A stretch of 64,000 nt of DNA from NCBI GenBank assembly GCA_014898425.1, contig RCSZ01000012.1, forward strand, positions 1,550,001 through 1,614,000, in the 5' to 3' direction. This DNA comes from Botryotinia globosa (Eukaryota > Ascomycota > Leotiomycetes > Helotiales > Sclerotiniaceae). Below the pieces are notes generated by a model. It searched no databases and was not told where the DNA came from. It saw only the letters and a list, made by a program, of their open reading frames with translations. The translations under genes were made by a program, and so were the position numbers. This document shows, piece by piece, positions 45,506 through 57,279 of this stretch (position 1 is the stretch's first letter; each line of letters starts with the position of its first letter).

Positions 45506-46441
45506 ATCTGAGGGTACAAGAGTTTCAGTGGGTCTTGGAGTGCAGAGCTACGCCAATACCATATAAAAGTGTATCAATTCGAGATGCACATTGCTTTTGA
45601 ACAATCTTTAAAAATCTAGAGTGGCCAATAGTTGAAAGAGAGAAAGAAGGTCGAATTGTAAGATTTATCTATTGAGGGAAGGATTAGGAAGGGTTCTAGA
45701 AATCGCCTTTGTCAATATGTTGATGGCTGGCTTATTAGTGTTCAGCTTCCCCAATACGTGGAGTCTGACACTTATCGGGTACATACCCAAGATCATCCAT
45801 GTAATCGTGCCAATTACACCAAGATTACCAAGATCTTCCTGATGTTATGTAAAAGGCTATTGAGTTTCACGATATCTTGAATTCCCATAGACTTCACACG
45901 GCGATTATATTTTCGTTACAAAGGAAGACTTCTCCGGAGAGCGAAACAAAGGACAAGTTCTAGTATGTTGAATTCTGATGATCCCTTAAGCAATCAACGA
46001 ATTATTTACCTTCCTTACAAAAGATGCTATTTTGGGAAAATCGGGATGAAATGAGACATTGGCTGAAATTTCATACATTATTACTCTGAGGCAACTGAAA
46101 GGATAAATAAAGTAAGCTGAAGACACTAGGTATATTGGAGCTGAATCCAATCCCCATGTTGTAAAGCGAAAACAAAACATCAAATAAATATACGATTAAT
46201 ATAATAATAAATTAAGACCAGAACCTACGAGATAATCTAATTCTACCAGGCATTCGTCCCATGAATGCGAATGGTATAATATGCAAACATACAATCTCCA
46301 ATCTATGACCTGCTCGCTTGCTCCTATAACCATTATCTTATACACTTCCCTAAATATCCTCGACCTTTGTATCCTCGACCTGCGTACTCAAAGGTATATT
46401 CTTCGTTCGTTGATTATGCCCGTTCATCTTCCCAAAATCCT
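45506..46441. other. Intergenic spacer
   Basis: Promoter of dapB and 3' flank of the PMP24-like gene, about 940 bp. Short frames only; no gene supported. Confidence 0.5.
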
Positions 46442-47308
46442 TTATTTATTATGTATGATGAAGTTCCTCAAACTATCCCAAGTATCGCTCTGCACATAAA
46501 TATAATCCATACTAGTCCTTAACCCACTCTGCACCGTCTCTGGGTACCATCTGAACAACCACATGACACTTCCCCAGCTCAGTGCTGCAAATACTGGCCA
46601 TGCGTCATTCGATATGCGATCTGCAAGCTCTTGATTTTTGATAATTCCTGCTGAAGGTAGAACGGCTAATTGTGCTAATGACAAACATACTCGTGCGAAT
46701 ACTGTGCGCGCAAATAAATTAGCATCAATTTCGACTGCAGATCATTGGAGCATCGATTGGAAAAGAAAAACATACCGAATATCACAATCTGTTTGCTAAC
46801 ACTGCTAACATGCCCTTTCTTTGACCTCCTTCCAAATACCACATAGCCACCTAATAGTCCTGCTAAGAATGTATCCCAATTTCCCTCCTTCCCCTTATTA
46901 CCCCCTGAGTATTTGAGTGCTAACATCGTCGTCTTATATATCGTAGCATATTTCGCGAGATTTTGCGCATGTGTTCGTGTTGCGCGGAGTATCAGCCCTA
47001 TCTTTTCACGAACAGTACCAGATCTGAATAGGAACATCATGCTATAATACAAATCCAGTCAGTTATGCGCCTCGTAGTCGGTAAAGGCGAAACAAAAAGG
47101 GGGACCTACACCAATGCATGGGGAAATCTGACTTTGGCACCGTAGACAGCGCCGCTGCGAGCAGCTTTAAGAATGGCGAGAAATTCGGCATTTTTGGGAT
47201 CGAGAATAAAGCTCTCAAGTGCTGTCTATATTTTCGCATCAGTATATTGCGAAAGTCATGATGAGAACGGTGGATGTTTACCTTTATGACAGCAATTCTT
47301 CCCTCCAT
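46442..47308 (-). CDS. Peroxisomal membrane protein 4 (PMP24) homologue
   Basis: A Tim17/Tim22/Tim23/PMP24-family membrane protein, predicted to sit in the peroxisomal membrane. Four exons (47308-47282, 47225-47110, 47041-46776, 46701-46442) join to 222 aa. The start exon encodes only MEGRIAVIK. Family segments are AVYGAKVRFPHALVMMFLFRSG, IYKTTMLALKY, WDTFLAGLLGGYVVFGRR, the VFARVCLSLAQLAV helix, and WPVFAALSWGSVMWLFRWYPETVQSGL. The family's biochemical role is unclear. Its promoter is shared with RPF2. Confidence 0.88.
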
Positions 47309-47799
47309 CTTACCGGCACAAAAACGAACCTCGGTAACTTAATTCTCCAATTCCAGCAATTTCCTTGAATAAGAGAAAGAAAGAAGTGATGAATACTATC
47401 TCTGTATCTTCATATGTATCTATTCGGTCCAGTATCTAAGTCGCAGACGTATTGTCAAAGAAATAAAGTCAATGAAGCAAAAAGTAAACTCAGGAATGAA
47501 GCTCGGCATGTTTATGGGGATGAACATGAATTCGGATATCCATTCGCTACCCCACAGACTTTCATCCAAAGTTACCGGGATTCATTTAGCGTCCGCTCAG
47601 GTCCGCAGGGTGAAATTATTAACATGTGAGATTCAGGCATTCAGGCATTCAGACATTGATGCCTCATGGAATAATTTCGGCGCTAGTGCTTTATCTATTA
47701 TCGGATCGCAAAAAAAAAGTTCGAGCTTGGAGAAGAAGTAAAGAAGGCATTTCTTAATATCTTCATTCTCTTCAAACAATCACATAATATCAATTCATC
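47309..47799. promoter_or_regulatory. Bidirectional promoter region, PMP24-like/RPF2
   Basis: The 491 bp between two divergent start codons hold no gene. Short frames in the middle are random. A pyrimidine-rich stretch lies just before the RPF2 ATG. Confidence 0.45.
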
Positions 47800-48843
47800 A
47801 TGTTACGTCAAATGTAAGTTCTTTCTATTCTCCTTCCAAATCCAATTGAACTTTTTATGTTAACATATTCTACTAGCAAACCCCGTAATGCTCGCAGCAA
47901 GCGCGCTCTCACCAAAAAAGCACCCAAGCCAGTCGAGAACCCAAAAACCGCTCTCTTTCTCCGTTATACAACATGTTCTCAACCTACTCAAGACTGCCTC
48001 ACAGATCTTCACACCCTTCATTTACCTCTCGCAAAGAAATTCACCAAGAAGAACAGTATCCATCCATTCGACGATCCTTCTTCCCTTGAGTTTTTCTCCG
48101 AGAAGAACGATGCTTCCCTCTTAGTTTTCGGTTCCTCATCCAAGAAACGCCCGCATTCTATTACTTTCTGTAGAATGTTCGATTATAAGGTTTTGGATCT
48201 GTTAGAGCTGAATCTTGATGCGGATTCGTTCAGGACTTTGAGTCAATTCAAGAACAAGAAATGCGCTGTCGGATTAAAGCCTATGATTTTGTTCTCAGGT
48301 ACTCCATTCGAGAGCCCCGTTTCCGACGAATATACACTTGCGAAATCGATGTTCCTCGACTTCTTTAAGGGAGAGCCAGCAGACAAGGTGGATGTGGAGG
48401 GTCTTCAATATATCGTTTCCATCTCAGCCAGGGATAGTGTAGACGGAGAGGAGGAGAAACCAAAGATTCATCTCAGAGTTTACTTAATAAGGACCAAGAA
48501 GAGTGGTCAGAAGTTACCAAGAGTTGAGGTTGAGGAGATGGGCCCAAGAATGGATTTCAGAGTTGGCAGAGTTAAGGAAGCCGATGAGAGCATAATGAAG
48601 GAGGCAATGAGAAGAGCAAGAGGAAGTGCAGAGAGACCAAAGAAGAATATCACCACGGATATTGTTGGTGACAAGATGGGTAGAATACATCTTGGTAAAC
48701 AAGACTTGAAGGAGTTGCAAACCAGAAAGATGAAGGGATTGAAGAGAAGCAGGGACGTAGCTGATGAAGATGAGGGTGGGGATGATGATGAGGAGGATAT
48801 TGTCAGTGATGACGAGCCTGTGAAAAGGTCAAAGAAGGCATGA
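47800..48843 (+). CDS. RPF2: Ribosome production factor 2 (Brix domain)
   Basis: Rpf2 forms a nucleolar complex with Rrs1 and recruits the 5S RNP to pre-60S ribosomal particles. A 14-nt first exon (47800-47813, MLRQ plus two bases) joins across a 62-nt intron to 47877-48843, giving 326 aa. The N terminus is strongly basic (KPRNARSKRALTKKAPKPVE). The Brix core follows with SLVFGSSSKKRPHSITF-type sequence (here LLVFGSSSKKRPHSITFCR), FDYKVLDLLEL, and CAVGLKPMILFSGTPFE. The C terminus has MGPRMDFRVGR and a long acidic/basic tail ending KRSKKA. Confidence 0.95.
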
Positions 48844-50174
48844 TTCATTGTCACTCTGTGCAGTAATATCAAGATATCAGGTGTTTGGAGTTTAGGCATG
48901 GAAAAGGGTCTTTCGCGAAGAGTGGTTGGTTGTGCTCAAGTAGTAAATGTCAGTTTACATAAAAGTTAAGCATTGTAACTTCCACCAAAATTACTGCGTT
49001 CATTTTATACATTTCTCTGAGTCTATCAATGCCAAAATCAAATTTTGCATTCTTGAATTTGGACTTTCTATACATTGTTGAAATACGATCAGAACAGCAA
49101 TCACAGTAGACCCTCCTATCTAGTAAAGCCATCTTATATTTTCTTTCAAATATACCATATTGTTCTTGAGTGAGTCCAGGACTCATAGTTCTCGTTTCCG
49201 ATTTAATCATCTTTTCGATCCCTCCCCATCTCCATAACTACATAATAAATCAATCCAAAATCAGAGTTTCTCATCATATAGTCCCTACTCATCCCATGAC
49301 CCGAGTGGCACATCGTATGATAAATTAAAAGTAGGTAGAGTTTTTAGAAAAGGGGGAAACAAAAAGGAGGAATGGGCAAATATACCGTTACCGAGAACAA
49401 GAAACAAGGCCCTGGCCAAACAGAATGACAAGCTGACTCTTAATATTTTTTGAAAATCAAGATGATCTCTTACAAATATCATAGCAAGTCTACAAAGGTA
49501 CGCCTGAATACATACAATGGTAGAGTGAAAGCGAGCTCAATGAGACGATCCCATACCGTGAATATGATGCTCAATTTACTTCGCGATCCAGAGAAAAAGC
49601 TCACATGGAAACACAAATCGGAGGAGATATCTTGTTGCCAATGTGAATTAGGTCGTTGAAGAAACTCTGAAATCTAGAGGAACATTTAATCGTCAGATTT
49701 AAAGAAGAGTTTTGACAAGTGAGCGTTGAGAAGTTGCGAGGTCTTGAAAAAAAAGACAGAATTAGACATATGCATGCTTCATCAACCTGACATAGGATGT
49801 GTAGTAGAAACATAATAAATATATCACTATAAAGCATATAGGCATAATTATAATGAAAAGTATGTAGGTGATACTATTTGCATTACTACATGTCCCCCCT
49901 GCTTTGCTGGGGGAAAGGATAAATTGTTAGGTTTTTTCTATAGAACATTCGTCGATCCTCACCGGACATTTCAATTAGAGATAAAGTCTGGCGAGCAATC
50001 ATCACATCTTCATTGATGCATTGAAGGAGGAAATTATGCTGACAATGCAAAGATTATGGTATGGCTCATGAACGCGTAGAAAATCAAAGAAGTGCAGTGA
50101 TTGTTAAAGATAGCTAATCTGGCAAAATATATGTTTTAAGAATCCCAAGCCAATGTCCACGCATTTCAATTAAT
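48844..50174. other. Convergent spacer, no clear gene
   Basis: A 1.33-kb AT-rich region between RPF2 (plus) and the BTB gene (minus). A minus-strand ATG frame at 49210-48950 (86 aa, with a CDCCSD motif) is possible but unsupported. A C/G-run hairpin (CCCCCC...GGGGG) sits at about 49892-49912. Confidence 0.5.
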
Positions 50175-51344
50175 TTAATCCGACGCTACGTGTTCGGGGA
50201 GCTTGAGAGTTTTGCACTTTCCTTGCTCTTCGGCTTCGTGAATGTGATACAGTTCACAATACTGATTCTCAGAATCCAAGAACGTGTTTTTCAAGGCTGC
50301 CCTCGGATCCTCGGCGAAAGCACTGAATATTTCGAAAAGGAAGTCTGCGCAGAGATCTTCTGGCTTGCAGGCCATGTGCTTAACATAAGTCCAATTTTTC
50401 AAAGTAGAGTTGACGACAAAAAGGCGAAGCTTTGATGCTGCTGGGGAGTTTTTAAAAATCGAAGTTAAATCGCGTAGCAAGAAAAATCCGTCATTGGTAA
50501 CGGTTTCATATACCAAAGAATCAATGAGATCATTCTGGAGTCGTGGCATTTGGTACTTTTCGGCCAAATGGTAGACATTGGCAAGCCCCATCATTGGTAC
50601 TGCTGAGAATCTATGCGGATAGACCATTTCATTGTTGTAAATCCAATAGACCAATGGCGCAAAGTATCTTGGATCGTCTTCGGGTAGCTCCATGATGGCA
50701 TCTCCTCCCTTTTGCCATTCAGGTTTGAAGCCAGCCTCAAAAACGGGACTTGCTGTACAGAGCATATCCTTGTGAACAAGAAACGTCTTGGTTCCATCTT
50801 TGGGGCCAACAATCAATGTCACAGTTTCGGAAAACGATCTATAGTTGGACGTTAGCATGTTTATCAAGTTATGAATTGACATTTGAGAAAACTCACGCAA
50901 GCAAGCGAGTCTTCTTGTACGGGCGCATGTCGACTCCGCTGATTCTTCTCTTGGCAGTAGAATCATTCTCAATTGCCTCAGTTTGTTCAACAGGTTTGGT
51001 ATTGACAGTCTGAAAGCTCAATGTCAGCTTTGAAGTCACTGGATGAAAAGCTCAATACTTACTATGGAATCTGCAGGTTTGGAAACCTTCTCAACATCAC
51101 CAAATATTGAATTATTATGAGTTGGAGTCAACTTGAAACCTTCATGTCAGCTTCAATTCCATCAAATGTAATCATCAATACTTACTGTAGGTGTGGTTGG
51201 CAAAGTTGAGCCATTTCCAGCAGGACGAGAGAGCTCAAGAACTGGCGGCGTCGCATTTCTACTTGCAGATCTGCTTCCAATTCTACTTGGTGGAGGCATA
51301 TTCATTGTATCATCGGGAAGATCCAATGAAGCAGTACGATACAT
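50175..51344 (-). CDS. BTB/POZ domain protein
   Basis: A protein of the large fungal BTB family, often found as Cullin-3 substrate adaptors or of unknown role. Four exons (51344-51186, 51131-51063, 51009-50897, 50838-50175) join to 334 aa. The first 115 residues are disordered, Ser/Pro/Thr-rich with a KRRISGVDMRPYKKTRLL basic patch. The BTB domain follows: SETVTLIVGPKDGTKTFLVHKDMLCTAS (VHKxxLxxxSPVFxAxF), then GGDAIMELPEDDPRYFAPLVYWIYN and LANVYHLAEKYQMPRLQNDLID. No BACK, Kelch or MATH partner domain is present. Exon 2 uses an AAG acceptor; the nearby alternative hits a stop. Confidence 0.85.
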
Positions 51345-51882
51345 GATTTAAATGATAAAATACCATGCAAATATTTGAGAGATGAAATTCGTAGATTGGA
51401 CGATAATGGGAGAATAAGAGATAATAGAGATGGAATGATAGATGATGGATAGAGAATGGAAAAGATGGAACTTAAAAAAGAAAACCCCCACGGTCAAAAG
51501 TGTAGGTAACGATCTAGCGTGACTTTTGAATCCAAAGTGAGAAGTGAAGTCGAAGATGGAAGGAACGTCTCGGTCACTCATGTGACCTTACACATTTTCA
51601 GAAAACAACAAACCTACCGCAAATTTTCCAAGTAAAGACGTGTTAATGAAACTGTAGATGTTGAAGATAGAGTTATATAATTAACCACTTATCAGTGACA
51701 TGAAGTAGCATGAGAGGATTGGCCCGCGCCCGTTTGTCATACCTCCTGATCCCAGAAGGCGTGAATGTCTTGACTCGAGTTATAGGGTATGGATCTCTTG
51801 CATATATTGTGTACGATCAAGGACCATTGACTTCAAGAGGAAGTACTTTTGCCAATCAGATACTCTAGGCCAACTATTTGAT
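51345..51882. other. Intergenic spacer
   Basis: The 538 bp are the BTB gene promoter and EMC3 3' flank. A purine-rich tract (GAGATAATAGAGATGG-like) occurs just upstream of the BTB ATG. No gene is visible. Confidence 0.5.
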
Positions 51883-52883
51883 TTACACCCTCACGCTTTC
51901 CAGTAATCTCTGTTCTACGCCCTCTAATGTACTCTTGTGAGCCAAGACAGATAAATTCTCAGCCTCACCTTGGAATTGCTTGTCAGGGTCTACACCTGGT
52001 CCAAACATTTGTGCACCTGCACCTGGACCCATTTGACCCATTTGTTGGGCCATTTGACTTGCAGCTATATTTGCTTAGTTTTGCCTCGTATCATCACACT
52101 TAGAGAGGATCAACATACCATTATCGCTTCCCAATAGATAATTGAATACAGATTGTAACCCAAAGATACAAAGAACATACCACGAAATGGAAGACATCCA
52201 TTGTGGATCCATATCTCTGGTAGCTACACCAGCTTGCAACATACTCTTGAACTTAATCGTCAATGGGAATGGTAATTTAACTATACGTCTCATATTAGCA
52301 CATCTGGCCGCCTAATACTTCCAGTAAGCAACTCACTAATAACAAATCCACTGAAAAAGGCATTGATCCATCCCATAATCAATGTCTGTGGGATCATCAT
52401 AGACATATTTCCCTTCATCATGCCCATCATTCCCTCCATAGCGGCTGGATCAGTCATTGGATTCGGAGCTGCTTGTCCCTTCTTCTCTGGCTCCTTCAAG
52501 AACTTTCCTTCTTCGAAGGCTTGTACGATATAATCTCTGCGTGGTTGGAAAGAGGCGGGAGTAAGAACATGAGCGTTATTGCGAAGGTTGATACCTCGAA
52601 GTAGGGATCGTTGTTCGCGAATCGCAGGAAGCTCTTGTTTTTTGGGAGTAGTGGCCATAAGAACGGTAGCATAGTGACGAAGGATACCAGTCAAAATCTG
52701 AATGATGAGTTAAGATGGCAGATCGAATATCAGAAGAGTAAGAATCACATACCATAACAATAGTAATAGGTATCAAGATCCAGTAGCTACATGTTTATCA
52801 GCTCAAATCCAACATGGAAAATGGCGATTTGCTCACAATAACTGGGGATCCCTATGGATCGTCTGCACAGGAACTTGTGCCAT
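51883..52883 (-). CDS. EMC3: ER membrane protein complex subunit 3
   Basis: EMC3 is the Oxa1/YidC-superfamily core subunit of the EMC insertase, which places tail-anchored and multi-pass proteins in the ER membrane. Five exons (52883-52837, 52786-52753, 52697-52337, 52280-52119, 52064-51883) join to 261 aa, the usual size. The N terminus MAQVPVQTIHRDPQLFYWILIPITIVMIL holds helix 1. Other family segments are REQRSLLRGINLRNNA, the [37 protein letters not shown] helix pair, and DPQWMSSISWYVLCIFGLQSVFNYLLG. A Gln/Met/Gly-rich segment (QMAQQMGQMGPGAGAQM) precedes the tail. The gene is divergent from SPC2. Confidence 0.93.
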
Positions 52884-53112
52884 CTTTGCAATATCTTCCT
52901 AATCTATTTTGTTGAAGAAGATTATGTATGAGGGGTTGTCGCGAATTGAATTCTACCTCGTAGATCTGTGGTTGAATCTGACATCAAATGTGGCTTTCAC
53001 GCTAACCTCGGACCCTTGCGAGTAGAGCTTCATCAAGACACGGTCTCTTTGTGTACATTGCGACAACAGCTTTACCCTCCACATAATTCTTTGAAAAGAA
53101 CAAAAATCAATC
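52884..53112. promoter_or_regulatory. Shared divergent promoter, EMC3/SPC2
   Basis: Only 229 bp separate the start codons of two ER membrane-protein biogenesis genes on opposite strands. No TATA box is evident. Confidence 0.6.
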
Positions 53113-53877
53113 ATGGCTTCAGAAAGGATATCTGTGCATTCCCTCCCTGGTCAGTATATACATCTATTTACAAGAAGTATTCAAATATTACAATACTGAC
53201 ATTCAATTCTAGATCTCAAAAACACCTCCGACGATGCTCTCCCCACCTACCTAAACTCCCTCAAATTTACCCAGTCACATACTCTCTCCGATGCTCGTCT
53301 GGCAATTGGTTATACATCTGTCTTAGTTTGCGGTGCCTGTTTCTACTGGGACTACACCTATGGTTTTGAGCCCACAAAGTCCTACACAGCAATTGCAGTT
53401 GGAATCTACTTCATCCTCAACACCTTCTTTACATTCTGGTTATTCTATGTCGAGAAGGGAATTATATATATCGGCACATCTCCAGACAAGAAACACATCA
53501 TCGAAATCTCTACTCAAACTAAAAAACATCAGCCAATTTATAACTTAACATTTAAGATTTATGAAGCGGCCAAAGGCAGATCTGGACAACCAAAGGAAGA
53601 GAGAACCTTGAGAAAACCTTTTAGAGAATGGTTTGATGTGAAAGGTCATTTTATTGTACAGCCATTCCAGGAGATGTTGGCAACTAATATCTCAGTGATT
53701 GGAGCTGTCGATCAAAAGAGAGTGGTTAAGGATGAGAAAAAGGTTGAGCAAGAAGGTCAAGCAGATTTAAGTATGGATGACAAATGGGCAGCATTATTGA
53801 AGGAGAGTAGCGGTGATGTCGAGACTTCTGGAGCAGAAAAGGCAACTGGAGGAAAGAAGAGAAGCAAGAAGATTTAA
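53113..53877 (+). CDS. SPC2: Signal peptidase complex subunit 2
   Basis: SPC2 (SPC25 in animals) is an accessory subunit of the ER signal peptidase complex that helps couple it to the translocon. Exon 1 (53113-53149, MASERISVHSLP) joins across a 63-nt intron to 53213-53877, giving 233 aa. The family layout is clear: DALPTYLNSLKF, then two membrane helices in a hairpin (SDARLAIGYTSVLVCGACFYW and YTAIAVGIYFILNTFFTFWLFY) with DYTYGFEPTKS between them, then EKGIIYIGT and a cytosolic domain ending in a Lys-rich tail (GGKKRSKKI). The FREWFDVKGHF motif is also present. Confidence 0.92.
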
Positions 53878-54140
53878 GAGGGTTGCAACATGGATCGATG
53901 AGTGAAAAAAAGGTTTGATATCATCAGTTATGGAGTTTGGTGGGACTTGTAGAAGTCAAGGACATTTTTGGCTGGGACGCGGAGTATGAGAAGAGTATCA
54001 TATCTAACAAAATATTTCCAAGCTTATTCTTTCTTTGTATTTGATTCCGCAACTTTATGCCCTCTATTCAAATACATTATATCAATCACTTCACTTTATC
54101 TTTCATAGTTTCCTCCCTGAAACTTTCTTCTTTTCCTTCA

Positions 54141-54440
54141 CTATGGGTGTTTATACTGTTTAGATATTTGGAACTCCTCATTCGCCCCCTTCTGTTCCGT
54201 TTCCTTGAATAGGGTCTCAACAGTCCTCGAGATCGCAGCCCATTTCATCTTCATAAAACAGACTGTTGACCTCTGATACTGACCCATCCTCGAGTACTCA
54301 GGGCTCATCACCAGCACATTATCGTTTATTTCCACTGCCTTTTCTTTCTTCATTGGTGTGATCCTCCCTATCCTCCAAAGATTGTCCAATGTTTTCTCAA
54401 ACTCATCTTCGTCCGTCTTCGACTTTTTCTTGGGCTCCAT
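54141..54440 (-). CDS. Small charged protein, function unknown
   Basis: An ATG frame of 99 aa (MEPKKKSKTDEDEFEKTLDN) with very high Lys/Glu content and no membrane segment. A middle segment (VEINDNVLVMSPEYSRMGQYQRSTVCFMKMKWAAI) looks like it could fold. No family is recognised and the frame may be fortuitous. It is convergent with SPC2. Confidence 0.4.
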   Translation of the reverse strand: MEPKKKSKTDEDEFEKTLDNLWRIGRITPMKKEKAVEINDNVLVMSPEYSRMGQYQRSTVCFMKMKWAAISRTVETLFKETEQKGANEEFQISKQYKHP

Positions 54441-55614
54441 TTCTTATCAATCTCCCTTCAGCTCACTCAAGATTGGATTTGAATACTTGGAAATTACGAG
54501 TTTGAAAACCGACCTTCCATATCATTTGATGGTAAAGAGGGCGAATTGACTCCTTTCCTTGGAGGTGGCTTAAAATTTACTACGATGAATTGCGCCTTAT
54601 GTTATACGGCATGAGGCATGAGGAATTAAATTTAAGGTATAGGATATAAATTTCTTCAAGAGATACATACCTCTCAAGATCGGATCTATGCTATTTTGTT
54701 TTGGTTTATGAGGAGGTTGTTCCGTATCTGTAGACGTTTCAGCCCTCTGACAATCCAAGCCTACTCCTCTTGTATTTCATATTATCTGTCAAAGTTTGTG
54801 TATTCCCATGTCTTTCTTGCTGCGGTTGTTTGTCGGTGTAGGAGCCATATGCGCCCCGTAATTGTTCAATATCAGTTCGATCTTCTTTCTTTTTTTGAGC
54901 ATTTTGTCGTCATCATTTCTTACATCGCTCCCGATTTACTTTTGGCCGTGAAGATATCGTTTCTGCCGGTATGACACTAACCTTGAAAGTCGCATTTTTA
55001 TCAACGTCTTTATTTCTTTCTCTAGCATTTGGTGCCCGGCGCCTGGCGTCACCTGTCTTATATGTATAGTTTTTTCTGTTCTGTAAACAGAAACTTGGCC
55101 AAGACCATTCTCGTCTGTACATGCGATCCATATTCTCTTATTACTTAATATTTGAACGTTCCTATGGAAATTTTTGGATGGGTTTGTGGGAAAATGACAT
55201 GTGGCCTCTGGGTGGGAGAGTCTAGCGACTTAGTCCTGTCGCTAAATTTGCTAGGGGGGATCTATCAGATTGACTGGGCCAAGATTCAACGTCTTCTAGG
55301 CGTTCTAAGGCTCGATCACCACTTGAAACCCAGGCTTGCTACAAATCAATTCACAAAATCAAGCTCGCATGCTCTGTATTAGCTTCGATAAACGTCGATC
55401 GACTCCCAGTTGAGCCTCACTAGTTTTTTTGGCCAGAGGAAGTTTGGTCATCTTGGTATCTCTTGGAGAATAATTACCATTAGTACTCAATGCTAGTTTA
55501 CCTAGGTGGAAAAAAAATTCTTTGGGACATATTTAAAGAATATTTTCTGCCATCTTTCATTGCATCTTTCTACAAAGCATCGCGAAATTACCAAAAATCT
55601 CAACATTCGGCACA
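54441..55614. other. Intergenic region
   Basis: I see no gene in these 1.17 kb. Short frames on both strands are inconsistent in start and composition. A CCTAGGTGG element lies near 55501 upstream of the next gene. Confidence 0.5.
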
Positions 55615-57279
55615 ATGAACAACCACGGCATTCCTACTGCATCTTCGTCTACCATGGCGCCTTCTACGTCTAACAGCTCCTCCAATGTCCAGATTCCACC
55701 ATCCGGTGGTCATTCAAAGCCTACCCTCAAAAATTCTGCAGAAAGAGATATGGGTATCGTCAGGGCTGACTCTGGAATCGGAATCACACCGAATACCAAC
55801 AACGCAATTTCAAACCCAGTTCAACTCCATAGCCAATCCAGGGCCATCCCAAAAGGAGACCTCACCGAGACTACCCCTACCGACGCTTCTGGAGCCACAC
55901 CCACCCTTGACGCGAATATACCCATCGTACTCGCAAAACTCGATCAACTCAGTACTCATCTCCGCGCCATTCTTACATGGATTCCAGGCACTCCCACAGC
56001 TGATCTCGATGATATCACCTCCACTGGCGAGCTGTCTCCAGAGGAACAGATCCGATATCCCTCTGGAGCCACATTCGCAGAGGCTGTGAGCGGCCACATT
56101 TCAAAATTAGATCAAATCATCGAGCAAATGAGCATCATCGATCATATTACCTCTGTCATGTCGTCATCTCTTGACGAAATTCTTTCCAAATATCCTGTCA
56201 TTCCAGAAAGTAATATGGAAAATCTAAAAGGAAAAGGAAAAGAGGATGATGATGATGAAGATGAAGATGAAAAAGAAGAACAAACTCCCATCCAACCCAC
56301 CATCTCTCCCAAGTCACCCACCGCCTCCCATCCTCCATCTTCTCCATCCGCAGAACACATCGAGCACGGCGCGCTAAGATTCCAATCTGACGATAAAGAC
56401 TCACCCGTAAAAACAATACTTCTTCGACCAATGTCCCACTTGGAACATCTATGCCGCACAACCCGTCGCATGAGAAAATGGAAGGGAAAGCAGGCACAAG
56501 CTCACACCCCTCCTGCCCTGCGCCCCGCTCGTCGTCTCCGCCCTCTCCCATTCGCAGAACGCATTCAGGAGGGCGCGCTAAGCTTGCAACCGGCCTCGAG
56601 ACTCCCATCTCCACAGGAATCAAGTTTTACAATGAATCTATCAACACTCTTCTCGACATATCTGCACCGCCGAATCCTTCGTATGAGAGAAAGAAATCGA
56701 AACGCAGAGCCCCGCATCCGCGCACCCCCACAAGAAGAAGCACCCCCACAAGAAGAAGCATCCCCAACAGAAGAAGCACCCCCAACAGAAGAAGCAATCC
56801 CAATCCTAGCAGGTCCATCCAACGGGCCCTCGATGACCCGACCCGTGCCATCCAAACCCTGGATAAGGTTACGCAAACCCGAACCCGCGAAAAAAGAAAC
56901 ATCTGGAGAATCTACAATGGTGATATTTACAGGAGAAGAAGGAGGAGAAGAAGAGGGAGAGAAAAAACCCAAAGTGATCGTCACGCGCATGATGGTTTTT
57001 CCGCCGGGTCAGTCTTTGCAGAGTGTTTTGGATGTTGTTCGTGCGGGGGAGAGGGAGAAGGAAAAGGAGCAGGAAAAGGAGCAGGAAAAGGAGCAGGAAA
57101 AGGAGCAGGAAAAGGAGCAGGAAAAGGAGCAGGAAAAGGAGCAGGAAAAGGAGCAGGAAAGGGAGCAGGAAAAGGAGCAGGAAAAGCTGAAGAAGAGGAA
57201 GGAAAAGAAAAAGGCCAAGGCCAAGGCAAAGGCAAAGGCAAAGCAGAGACCGCAAAGCCAAAACGAAACCGCCCCTTGA
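55615..57279 (+). CDS. Low-complexity protein with EKEQ repeats, function unknown
   Basis: An ATG frame of 554 aa (MNNHGIPTASSSTMAPSTS). The N-terminal 200 residues are Ser/Thr/Pro-rich, with a likely folded helical segment at about residues 100-200 (LAKLDQLSTHLRAILTWIPG, FAEAVSGHISKLDQIIEQM). Next come an acidic run (DDDDEDEDEKEEQ), Pro-rich regions with imperfect PPQEEA/PPTEEA repeats, and about ten copies of EKEQ followed by a basic KKAKAKAKAK tail. No known family is recognised. A second frame is also open through the 3' part (56451-57368), which is explained by the 12-bp repeat. This frame is preferred because it has the ATG and the helical N terminus. Confidence 0.6.
   Translation: MNNHGIPTASSSTMAPSTSNSSSNVQIPPSGGHSKPTLKNSAERDMGIVRADSGIGITPNTNNAISNPVQLHSQSRAIPKGDLTETTPTDASGATPTLDANIPIVLAKLDQLSTHLRAILTWIPGTPTADLDDITSTGELSPEEQIRYPSGATFAEAVSGHISKLDQIIEQMSIIDHITSVMSSSLDEILSKYPVIPESNMENLKGKGKEDDDDEDEDEKEEQTPIQPTISPKSPTASHPPSSPSAEHIEHGALRFQSDDKDSPVKTILLRPMSHLEHLCRTTRRMRKWKGKQAQAHTPPALRPARRLRPLPFAERIQEGALSLQPASRLPSPQESSFTMNLSTLFSTYLHRRILRMRERNRNAEPRIRAPPQEEAPPQEEASPTEEAPPTEEAIPILAGPSNGPSMTRPVPSKPWIRLRKPEPAKKETSGESTMVIFTGEEGGEEEGEKKPKVIVTRMMVFPPGQSLQSVLDVVRAGEREKEKEQEKEQEKEQEKEQEKEQEKEQEKEQEKEQEREQEKEQEKLKKRKEKKKAKAKAKAKAKQRPQSQNETAP
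57061..57180 (+). repeat. 12-bp minisatellite GAAAAGGAGCAG, ten copies
   Basis: Ten consecutive copies with a single substitution (AGGGAG in the ninth). Because 12 is a multiple of 3 and the unit contains no stop in several frames, all overlapping frames stay open here: EKEQ in the annotated frame and GKGA in another. Confidence 0.95.

Noticed and set aside
49892..49912. CCCCCC-loop-GGGGG hairpin as a terminator or ncRNA
   Set aside because: Simple hairpins are not terminators of polymerase II genes and no transcript evidence is available.
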